A stretch of DNA of 7,115 nucleotides from an uncultured Oxalobacteraceae bacterium. Its GTDB lineage: Bacteria; Pseudomonadota; Gammaproteobacteria; Burkholderiales; Burkholderiaceae. Under the pieces are notes generated by a model. It did no database searches. It saw only the letters and a program-made list of their open reading frames with translations, and had not been told where the DNA came from. Location of the stretch: contig CAMLDH010000202.1 in the NCBI GenBank assembly GCA_946478765.1, forward strand, positions 1 through 7,115, in the 5' to 3' direction. The position numbers and the translations under genes are program-made. Positions 1-4,800 of this stretch are shown in pieces. Every line of letters starts with the position of its first letter. The stretch's first letter is position 1.

Positions 1-1
1 C

Positions 2-1243
2 GATCAATCCGCCACCGCGATCGCGGGCCGCGCTTTCGGCGCGCTGTCGCACATCCGCGATGCGATCATTTTCCCGGTCAACCCGCCGCCGATCCGCGAA
101 CTGGGCAATGCGACCGGCTTTACCTTCCGCCTGCAGGACCGGGGCGGACGCGGTCATGACGCGCTGCTGGCGGCGCGCAATCAATTGCTCGGCATGGCAT
201 CCAAAAGCACGGTGATCAAAGGCGTGCGTCCGGAAGGCATGGAAGACACGCCGCAATTGCAGCTCGATATCGACCGCGACAAGGCCAATGCCTTGGGCGT
301 GTCGTTTGCCGACATCAACAGCACCCTGTCCAATGCCTTGGGTTCCGCCTACGTGAACGATTTCCCGAACATGGGGCGGCAGCAGCGCGTGATCCTGCAA
401 GCCGATGCGCCGCAGCGCCTGCAACCGGAAGATTTGATGAAACTGTACGTGCGCAATACGCAGGCAACGATGGTGCCGCTGTCGTCATTTGCCAGCGCGC
501 GCTGGATCACCGGACCGGTGCAACTGGTGCGCTACAACGGCTATCCGGCCGTGCGCATCTCCGGCGATGCCGCACCGGGCCGCAGCACCGGCGAAGCGAT
601 GCAAGAAATGGAAAAGCTGGCGGCGCAACTGCCGGCCGGCTTCGGCTTCGAATGGACCGGCGGCTCGCTCGAAGAAAAAATCTCGGGATCGCAAGCGCCG
701 GCCTTGTTCGCGCTCTCGCTGATCGCGGTGTTCCTGGTGTTGGCGGCGTTGTATGAAAGCGCGTCGATTCCGTTGGCGGTATTGCTGGTGGTGCCGCTCG
801 GCATTCTCGGCGCATTGCTGGGCGCCACGCTGCGCGGCCTGCCGAACGACGTGTACTTCAAGGTCGGCCTGATTGCGATCATCGGCCTGTCGGCCAAGAA
901 CGCCATCCTGATCATCGAGTTCGCGAAGGATTTGCAAGCGCAGGGCAAGAGCGTAATCGAGGCGACGCTGGAAGCGGTGCACCTGCGCTTCCGGCCGATC
1001 CTGATGACCTCGTTCGCCTTCATTCTGGGCGTGTTGCCACTCGTGATCGCCAGCGGCGCAGGCTCCGCCAGCCAGCGTGCGATCGGCACCGGCGTGATGG
1101 GCGGCATGATCACCGCGACGCTGTTGGCGGTGTTCCTGGTGCCGGTGTTTTTTGTGGTGGTGCGCAGATTCTTCAAAGGCAGCGAGCGTCAACGACGCAT
1201 GTATGCAGAGCATAAGGAACAGAACGAGGAGACACAAGCATGA
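2..1243 (+). CDS. acrB: RND multidrug efflux transporter, AcrB/MexB (HAE-1) type, C-terminal part
   Basis: The reading frame is open from the window edge (first full codon at base 2) to TGA at 1241-1243. It gives about 413 residues, the C-terminal 40% of a ~1040-1050-residue RND pump, so the true start lies upstream. The first ~230 residues are the second periplasmic porter/docking region ([13 protein letters not shown] near the start, then YVNDF, and [24 protein letters not shown]). Membrane helices TM8-TM12 follow at roughly 704-760, 764-820, 857-925, 995-1055 and 1085-1165. The proton-relay lysine of TM10 is present in [16 protein letters not shown] (Lys codon 896-898, equivalent to AcrB K940), and the TM11 segment RFRPILMTS is intact. 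The aspartate pair of TM4 lies outside the window. RND pumps of this type exchange protons for drugs, solvents or detergents in the inner membrane and work with an adaptor and an outer-membrane duct. The stop overlaps the next gene's ATG. The symbol is given at family level only; substrates cannot be read from the sequence. Confidence 0.96.
   Translation, partial: DQSATAIAGRAFGALSHIRDAIIFPVNPPPIRELGNATGFTFRLQDRGGRGHDALLAARNQLLGMASKSTVIKGVRPEGMEDTPQLQLDIDRDKANALGVSFADINSTLSNALGSAYVNDFPNMGRQQRVILQADAPQRLQPEDLMKLYVRNTQATMVPLSSFASARWITGPVQLVRYNGYPAVRISGDAAPGRSTGEAMQEMEKLAAQLPAGFGFEWTGGSLEEKISGSQAPALFALSLIAVFLVLAALYESASIPLAVLLVVPLGILGALLGATLRGLPNDVYFKVGLIAIIGLSAKNAILIIEFAKDLQAQGKSVIEATLEAVHLRFRPILMTSFAFILGVLPLVIASGAGSASQRAIGTGVMGGMITATLLAVFLVPVFFVVVRRFFKGSERQRRMYAEHKEQNEETQA
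1226..1243 (+). promoter_or_regulatory. Shine-Dalgarno and ATGA stop-start overlap coupling pump and outer-membrane factor
   Basis: GAGGAG at 1226-1231 lies 8 nt before the ATG at 1240-1242. That ATG shares bases with the TGA stop of the RND gene (ATGA at 1240-1243). The SD lies inside the last codons of the upstream gene, so ribosomes finishing the pump can re-initiate directly. This fixes the start of the outer-membrane factor and indicates one mRNA and balanced synthesis of the two partners. Confidence 0.85.
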
Positions 1244-2670
1244 TCAGGCAACTCACATCCGCCCTGCTCGCCGCCGGCGTGCTGACGGCTTGCTCGATGG
1301 CACCCCAGTATGTGCGTCCGGAAGCGCCGGTAGCGACGACCTATCCGGGCGCAGGCGGCGCAGCGATTTCTGCCCTCAGTGCAGGCGAAATCGGCTGGCG
1401 CGCGTTTTTTCCTGATCCTCGCCTGCAAACATTGATCGTCACCGCGCTCGACAACAATCGCGACCTGCGCACCGCCGCATTGCGCATTGAAGAAGCGCGC
1501 GCGCAATACGACATTCAATCGGCCGACCGCTGGCCGAACCTGAACGGCACGGTCACCGGCGCGCGTGCGCGCACGCCGGCCAGCCTGACGCCGACTGGCA
1601 GCACCATCGTCAGCAGCAGCTACCAGGTCGGCCTCAGTCTCGCATCGTTCGAACTGGATTTCTTCGGCCGCGTGCGCAGCCTGAATGACGCCGCGCTGGC
1701 GCAATACCTGGCGACCGAACAGGCCCGTCAAGCGGCGCAGATCAGCCTGGTGGCGGAAGTCGCGAAAGCCTATCTGGCCGAACGCGCGTTTGCCGAGCAA
1801 TATGCACTGGCGCAAAAAACGCTGGAAGGAAGGCAGACCGCTTACAAGCTGGCGCAGCAACGCTTCGATGTCGGCGCATCATCGGCGCTCGATCTGCGTT
1901 CAAGTGAAACGCTGGTGCTGTCGGCACGCGTAGCGTTATCGACGCTGGCGCGGCAACGCGCACAGGCACAGAATGCGCTGACGCTATTGGCCGGCAAACC
2001 GCTGGCCGACTTGCCGCCGCCGCAGGCGTTGTCGGCACAAAATATCGTGACCGACATCCCGGCCGGATTGCCGTCCGATTTGCTGGCGAACCGTCCCGAC
2101 ATCCGCGCGGCCGAGCAACGCCTGAAAGCAGCCAACGCGAATATCGGCGCAGCACGCGCCGCGTTTTTCCCGCGCATTTCATTGACCGCGGGTGTCGGCA
2201 CGGCCAGCAATGCACTGTCGGGATTATTCGAATCCGGCTCGCGCAGCTGGACGTTCGCGCCGCAAATGGTGCTGCCGATTTTCGATGCCGGGCGCAACAG
2301 CGCGAACCTGACGCTGGCGAAGGTGCGCGACAACATCGCGGTTACTGACTATGAGAAGACGGTGCAGACGGCCTTTCGCGAAGTGGCCGATGCGCTGGTG
2401 GCGCGCGGCGCCCTGGAAGAACAGGTGAATGATCAGCGTGCGGTGCAGGAAGCGCAGGCGGACCGGCTGCGGCTGGCGGATTTGCGTTTCCAGAATGGCG
2501 TCGCGAGCTCGATCGAAGTGCTGGATGCGCAGCGTGAATTGTTTACGGCGGAGCAGTCTCTGGTGCAGACGCGCTTGCTGCGCTTGACCAATGCGATCGA
2601 TTTGTATCGGGCGCTGGGTGGCGGGTTGAAGGAAGTTGCTGCGACAGATACCGTAACCGGCAAACCGTAA
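1240..2670 (+). CDS. oprM: Outer-membrane efflux lipoprotein, NodT/OprM family (TolC-like channel of an RND pump)
   Basis: Complete 476-residue gene, within the usual ~460-500 residues of the family. The N-terminus is a lipoprotein signal: positive MIRQ, a hydrophobic stretch, and lipobox L15-T16-A17-C18, followed by the typical AP-Y-RP-PV region. Cys18 would be lipidated and anchor the mature protein in the outer membrane. Two outer-membrane-efflux repeats follow, at roughly residues 60-245 and 265-455. Each supplies beta-barrel strands and long alpha-hairpins. Hallmarks include [20 protein letters not shown] in the first repeat, and [32 protein letters not shown] and the [18 protein letters not shown] helix in the second. 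Trimers form the duct through which the upstream RND pump expels substrate. The gene overlaps the RND gene by 4 bp and ends with CCG TAA. OprM is a family-level name; in Burkholderiales the orthologue may carry another operon-specific name. Confidence 0.95.
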   Translation: MIRQLTSALLAAGVLTACSMAPQYVRPEAPVATTYPGAGGAAISALSAGEIGWRAFFPDPRLQTLIVTALDNNRDLRTAALRIEEARAQYDIQSADRWPNLNGTVTGARARTPASLTPTGSTIVSSSYQVGLSLASFELDFFGRVRSLNDAALAQYLATEQARQAAQISLVAEVAKAYLAERAFAEQYALAQKTLEGRQTAYKLAQQRFDVGASSALDLRSSETLVLSARVALSTLARQRAQAQNALTLLAGKPLADLPPPQALSAQNIVTDIPAGLPSDLLANRPDIRAAEQRLKAANANIGAARAAFFPRISLTAGVGTASNALSGLFESGSRSWTFAPQMVLPIFDAGRNSANLTLAKVRDNIAVTDYEKTVQTAFREVADALVARGALEEQVNDQRAVQEAQADRLRLADLRFQNGVASSIEVLDAQRELFTAEQSLVQTRLLRLTNAIDLYRALGGGLKEVAATDTVTGKP

Positions 2671-2729
2671 CTCGGCAAGATGCACTGGGTAGGATAGTAG
2701 GGCAATAAGCGCAGCCCTACGAAGTGCGT
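2666..2729 (+). repeat. REP-like element A (degenerate palindromic intergenic repeat)
   Basis: A perfect 7-bp inverted repeat, GTAGGGC (2697-2703) and GCCCTAC (2714-2720), encloses a 10-nt loop, AATAAGCGCA. An outer pair, GCACT (2682-2686) and AGTGC (2723-2727), can extend it with an asymmetric internal bulge. The loop and the GTAGGG...GCGCAGC words resemble short palindromic intergenic repeats that I recall as common in betaproteobacterial genomes. A related element, B, lies at the other edge of the AT-rich islet. No T-run follows, so it is not a classical terminator, but it could stabilise the 3' end of the efflux mRNA. The element family is my recognition, not a database match. Confidence 0.5.
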
Positions 2730-2987
2730 GTTACAGCCTTCGGTATCTTGACAATGGCAAAGCATTCCCGTGTCGGCGGTGATCGGCGCCGACCTGTTCG
2801 CCGCGGTGCAGACCTAGTTGCAGGAATTGAGAGCTGGAAAAAAGCCGGGGTGTCCCTGTACTATTTGTGGAATAAAGCGACACCCCCCTCCTCCTTTTTT
2901 ATAGCGAAGCGCAAGCCGTTATCAAAGAGGTTTTTGCTAATTTGTTGCCCCTCTTATTATTTAGTTATATCTGAGGCTTTGCTATTG
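2671..2987. other. Intergenic spacer, GC-rich then AT-rich, between the convergent efflux operon and small gene
   Basis: I find no convincing gene here. The left part (to about 2815) keeps the G+C of the operon and holds a REP-like hairpin. A 97-codon + frame beginning at 2724 has no ribosome-binding site, changes composition midway from Arg/Gly-rich to Leu/Tyr-rich as the DNA turns AT-rich, and runs through the terminator; I do not regard it as a gene. A short stretch at 2764-2817 reads IPVSAVIGADLFAAVQT then stop and looks protein-like, but it is preceded by a stop at 2749-2751. It could be a decayed gene end or chance. The right part holds the bidirectional terminator and one copy of a 25-bp direct repeat. 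Confidence 0.6.
2838..2900. terminator. Probable bidirectional Rho-independent terminator
   Basis: An 8-bp perfect stem, GGGGTGTC (2847-2854) and GACACCCC (2879-2886), has a T-rich tail ending in six T at 2895-2900 on the + strand. On the - strand six T (complement of A at 2838-2843) follow the stem after GGC. It therefore suits both the efflux operon arriving from the left (177 bp after its stop) and the small gene arriving from the right (about 100 bp after its stop). The 24-nt loop is long and the + strand T-run starts 8 nt after the stem, so efficiency in each direction is uncertain. Confidence 0.6.
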
Positions 2988-3027
2988 CTATTGCTTTATA
3001 TCTTTAGTTATATCTGAGGCTTTGCTA
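2960..3027. repeat. 25-bp perfect direct repeat, 43-bp period, at the 3' end of the small gene
   Basis: Positions 2960-2984 and 3003-3027 are identical over 25 bp, with an 18-bp spacer (period 43). The spacer is AT-rich and contains short TTGCTA iterations. The right copy encodes the end of the small - strand gene (KASDITK); the left copy lies just past its stop codon. This looks like a tandem duplication by slippage. Because 43 is not a multiple of three, the second copy falls in another frame. Confidence 0.9.
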
Positions 3028-3236
3028 CTGGAACTGCTAAGTGAAAAGCCATTTTGCAAATATTTTCCATTCTTCACAGCCTCTATATTGAGCTTTTCGT
3101 TGCTCTGAATTCCATACATGTTCTCGTCATGTGCGTCATTGGTGGATTTCCTCAACAACATTATCTTTTCATCCTTCTCCCACTGCTTATGATTAAACAC
3201 GCGATCCACGCCATGGCAAAATGATTCCCAGCTCAT
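2988..3236 (-). CDS. Small orphan protein of unknown function (82 aa), AT-rich islet
   Basis: I do not recognise this protein. The frame is open from an ATG at 3246-3248, but the better start is the in-frame ATG at 3234-3236 (MSWESFCHGVDRV). The bases AUGGAGG that contain the upstream ATG form a perfect GGAGG Shine-Dalgarno (3242-3246) 5 nt before it. That gives 82 rather than 86 residues. The product is hydrophilic and mixed-charge (FNHKQWEKDEKIMLLRKS in the N-terminal half), with no signal peptide or membrane segment, one cysteine near the N-terminus, and a Ser-rich tail (SLSSSSSKASD). Codons are much more AT-rich than in the flanking operons, which suggests acquisition from elsewhere or weak selection. 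It ends with TAG, reading toward a terminator at 2838-2900. Support is the strong RBS, an upstream palindrome and the downstream terminator. Against it: small size, no recognised family, AT-rich context where open frames are not very constrained. Confidence 0.5.
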   Translation of the reverse strand: MSWESFCHGVDRVFNHKQWEKDEKIMLLRKSTNDAHDENMYGIQSNEKLNIEAVKNGKYLQNGFSLSSSSSKASDITKDIKQ

Positions 3237-3246
3237 ACAAGCCTCC
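3237..3246 (-). promoter_or_regulatory. Strong Shine-Dalgarno deciding the start of the small gene
   Basis: On the - strand GGAGG (complement of 3242-3246) stands 5 nt (CTTGT) before the ATG at 3234-3236. The SD overlaps the alternative ATG at 3246-3248, for which I see only A/T-rich sequence upstream and no SD. This favours initiation at 3236. Confidence 0.6.
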
Positions 3247-3253
3247 ATTTAAG

Positions 3254-3280
3254 AAAATACAAAAATTGTACAATTGCCAA
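3254..3280 (-). promoter_or_regulatory. 12-bp palindrome inside a possible promoter of the small gene
   Basis: AATTGTACAATT at 3264-3275 is a perfect 12-bp palindrome. On the - strand it lies between a -35-like TTGGCA (3275-3280, 5 of 6 to consensus) and a -10-like TATTTT (3254-3259, 4 of 6). The 15-bp spacing is shorter than optimal, and transcription would begin almost at the SD, so the promoter reading is weak. The palindrome itself is certain and is placed like a repressor operator; in AT-rich DNA a palindrome of this length can also arise by chance. Confidence 0.3.
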
Positions 3281-3599
3281 TTAAATATTGATATGCATCA
3301 CCAAATTCAATGGTTTGGAATGATGAAATATCAGCCACTCTAACTTTTTACATCATGCGATTGCATTGAATCTCTAAATTGCAAGAATAGATGATGTTAT
3401 CAACGTTCATCTGTGGTTTCCTTATTGCTGTAGTTCCAGTTCAATCAAAGAAAGTAACTAACTCACAATCTGATTAACTATTTGATAATTTCATAATTGG
3501 AATTCTAAGGGATCACAAAAACACATGATTTCGGAACAATTTCAGATCTCTTTATAGTTTTTTATGCATGGGTACTTAAGCAGGTATTTTGATTTGAAG

Positions 3600-3650
3600 G
3601 CCGTAAGCTGCACTCGGTAGGGCGTCAATGGCGCAGCGTATTGGGCCGCA
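3600..3650 (+). repeat. REP-like element B, related to element A
   Basis: It shares with element A the ordered words CCGTAA, GCACT-N-GGTAGG and GCGCAGC. It can form an imperfect hairpin: GGC (3621-3623) and CAAT (3626-3629) pair with ATTG (3640-3643) and GCC (3645-3647) around the 10-nt loop GGCGCAGCGT. Elements A and B are in the same orientation and lie on the two sides of the AT-rich islet. Assignment to one repeat family is by eye. Confidence 0.45.
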
Positions 3651-3691
3651 TGCGTGCCGATTAGGAATCGATTTGCTTCCGACTCTCTTTT

Positions 3692-3726
3692 CCATTGCCC
3701 CTACCAGCACAGATACAACTTACGGC
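3692..3726 (-). repeat. Inverted partial copy (C) of the REP-like element, overlapping the SWIM gene stop
   Basis: Read on the - strand, this segment contains GCCGTAAG, then GGTAGGG, then CAATGG, in the same order as element B at 3600-3630, with a 6-nt insertion and a 2-nt deletion between blocks. B and C thus form an imperfect inverted pair enclosing about 61 bp. The CCGTAA block of C includes the TAA stop of the SWIM gene, so in its mRNA the pair could fold as a long hairpin at the 3' end. No intrinsic terminator with a T-run was found for that gene, so this is a candidate 3'-end structure. Confidence 0.35.
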
Positions 3727-4766
3727 TCTGCCGTTTGGCGTCGATCCAAATAGCCAACAATGCGTTCCTCAGTCTGCTTCGTCGTTCGGTATTCCCCGCG
3801 CTTTTCGGTGCGTAGCAAGACACCCGATTCGAGCCAGCTTTGCATCATATGACGCGGAACGCCACGTGCGCTTAACTCGCTTGCCGTGACGGTCCTGGCG
3901 CGCTTCGGACGCGGTGCCGCCATCTTTTTCGCGCTTGATGCAACCGTGGCCTGCGGCGCCGGTTTCGGCGCGGCGGCAGACTTGGCTTTGGGCGAACGTT
4001 TTTGCGTCGCGGGTTTCGCCGGCAAGGCGGATGAAGACGTCGCCGCCACCGGCGTCTCGTCCAGTTCGATGCCGAACAGGCTCGACAGATCCGCGGATTC
4101 CAGCGCCTGATGCCCGCCTTCCGTGAGTGGCACGCTGCCTGCTTGCCGGATCAATTCCTGCGGATCGACATCGCGCAGCAGAAAGAGCAATTCCGGCTGA
4201 GCATCGAAACGTGCGCCGACGCCGTACAGCGTCGCGGCGACATGCTTGCACATGGAAGCCGAGTCCAGGCAACTGCAGCGAAAATCAATCTGCTTCGGGA
4301 TCGGGAACAAACCGCTGCCGTGGCGCGTGACGACTTCCATCACGGCGCTGGAAAGGCGGCCCTGCAGCAACTCCACCAGCGACGCAACCTTGCCGGCGCA
4401 TTCCTTGAGAATGTCCTGCCAGAGTTTTTCCTCAAGAGAGCGCACGCTGATGCTGACTTCGTAAATGTCCGAGCCCGACACCAGCGCGGTGATTTTGCCT
4501 GCCGCGATTTGCAGATCGATCACCGAGCCATTGCGCACATAGGTGCGCCCGCGCGGCAGGCGGTTCGCGTAATCGCTGTAGTTTTCCAGGTTTTCGCACC
4601 AGTTCTTGCCCCAGAAAGTGCGCGCAATCGTGCGGCCTTCAATCGCAACGGGTTGACACGCGCGCCCCTTTTTCTTCAGCGCGTCGAGCTTGCGCTGCGC
4701 TTTGCGCCGCCGTTCCGCAACCGGCACATAAGGCGGCCAGCCGCCGTAATCATCGTAATGTCCCAT
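3720..4766 (-). CDS. SWIM zinc-finger protein with basic linker and C-terminal winged-helix-like segment
   Basis: The 348-residue protein starts at ATG 4764-4766 (MGHYDDYGGWPPYVPVAERR), the usual opening of this family, with GGAG 6 nt upstream. A longer frame from 4811 would overlap the helicase by 11 bp, lacks an SD and adds an atypical 15-residue leader. Residues ~40-115 (ARTFWGKNWCENLENYSDYA, GSVIDLQI) are the conserved N-terminal region of these proteins. The SWIM finger is FRCSCLDSASMCKH with the CxC...CxH ligands C164, C166, C173 and H175, predicted to bind zinc and nucleic acid or a partner. Residues ~241-292 are a low-complexity linker rich in Ala, Pro and Lys. Residues ~293-330 (TASELSARGVPRHMMQSWLE, then G-LLRTEKRGEYR) resemble the winged helix of AbiEi-type antitoxins. 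It follows the SNF2 gene by 34 bp on the same strand. SWIM-SNF2 neighbours are common in bacteria, suggesting a joint complex. The role is inferred and no phenotype is known to me. Confidence 0.9.
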   Translation of the reverse strand: MGHYDDYGGWPPYVPVAERRRKAQRKLDALKKKGRACQPVAIEGRTIARTFWGKNWCENLENYSDYANRLPRGRTYVRNGSVIDLQIAAGKITALVSGSDIYEVSISVRSLEEKLWQDILKECAGKVASLVELLQGRLSSAVMEVVTRHGSGLFPIPKQIDFRCSCLDSASMCKHVAATLYGVGARFDAQPELLFLLRDVDPQELIRQAGSVPLTEGGHQALESADLSSLFGIELDETPVAATSSSALPAKPATQKRSPKAKSAAAPKPAPQATVASSAKKMAAPRPKRARTVTASELSARGVPRHMMQSWLESGVLLRTEKRGEYRTTKQTEERIVGYLDRRQTAEP

Positions 4767-4800
4767 GCTTAACTCCGTACAACGAGCTCGCAAGCTCCGT
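4767..4800 (-). promoter_or_regulatory. Short SNF2-SWIM intergenic gap with SD and small hairpin
   Basis: The 34-bp gap holds the SD GGAG (within ACGGAG at 4773-4778, read on the - strand) used by the SWIM gene. A second ACGGAG lies at 4795-4800. Between them GAGCT and AGCTC (4793-4797 and 4784-4788) can pair around a 4-nt loop. The stem is only 5 bp and has no T-run, so it is not a terminator; co-transcription of the two genes is expected. Confidence 0.45.

Larger units (their letters stand above)
3249..3719. other. AT-rich gene-poor spacer with REP-like repeats at its right edge
   Basis: Lines between 3241 and 3540 that I counted have about 27-35% G+C, far below the flanking operons. I see no gene longer than about 30 codons. 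One short + frame, 3391-3477, reads MMLSTFICGFLIAVVPVQSK and eight more residues, with a hydrophobic core, but it has no clear RBS. From about 3600 the composition returns to GC-rich and the sequence holds REP-like element B and an inverted partial copy that reaches the SWIM gene stop. I found no tRNA, integrase remnant, insertion-sequence end or CRISPR repeat. Confidence 0.6.

Noticed and set aside
485..1237. 250-codon open frame on the - strand inside the RND gene
   Set aside because: It is antisense to a strongly conserved RND sequence, is rich in His/Gln/Arg as expected of GC-rich shadow frames, and has no recognisable domain.
1189..1860. 223-codon - strand frame across the outer-membrane factor start
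   Set aside because: It overlaps the ATGA junction and the lipoprotein signal of a certain gene; its composition is that of a shadow frame.
2748..2753. TTGACA, a perfect -35 hexamer on the + strand
   Set aside because: No -10-like sequence lies 16-18 bp downstream (the place is TGTCGG-like) and there is no + strand gene beyond it.
2724..3017. 97-codon + strand frame in the spacer, ending in a Leu/Tyr-rich hydrophobic stretch
   Set aside because: It has no SD, an abrupt change of amino-acid style where the DNA changes composition, and it runs through a likely terminator and the 25-bp repeat. The hydrophobic end is the antisense of AT-rich DNA.
2960..3027. CRISPR-like repeat
   Set aside because: There are only two copies, the spacer is simple AT-rich sequence sharing short iterations with the repeat, and there are no cas genes; a slippage duplication explains it better.
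3695..3889. 64-codon + strand frame opposite the end of the SWIM gene
   Set aside because: It lies mostly antisense to the conserved SWIM protein C-terminus and shows no RBS or domain.
4110..4772. 220-codon + strand frame opposite the SWIM gene
   Set aside because: It is antisense to the zinc-finger coding region; composition is typical of a shadow and there is no family signature.
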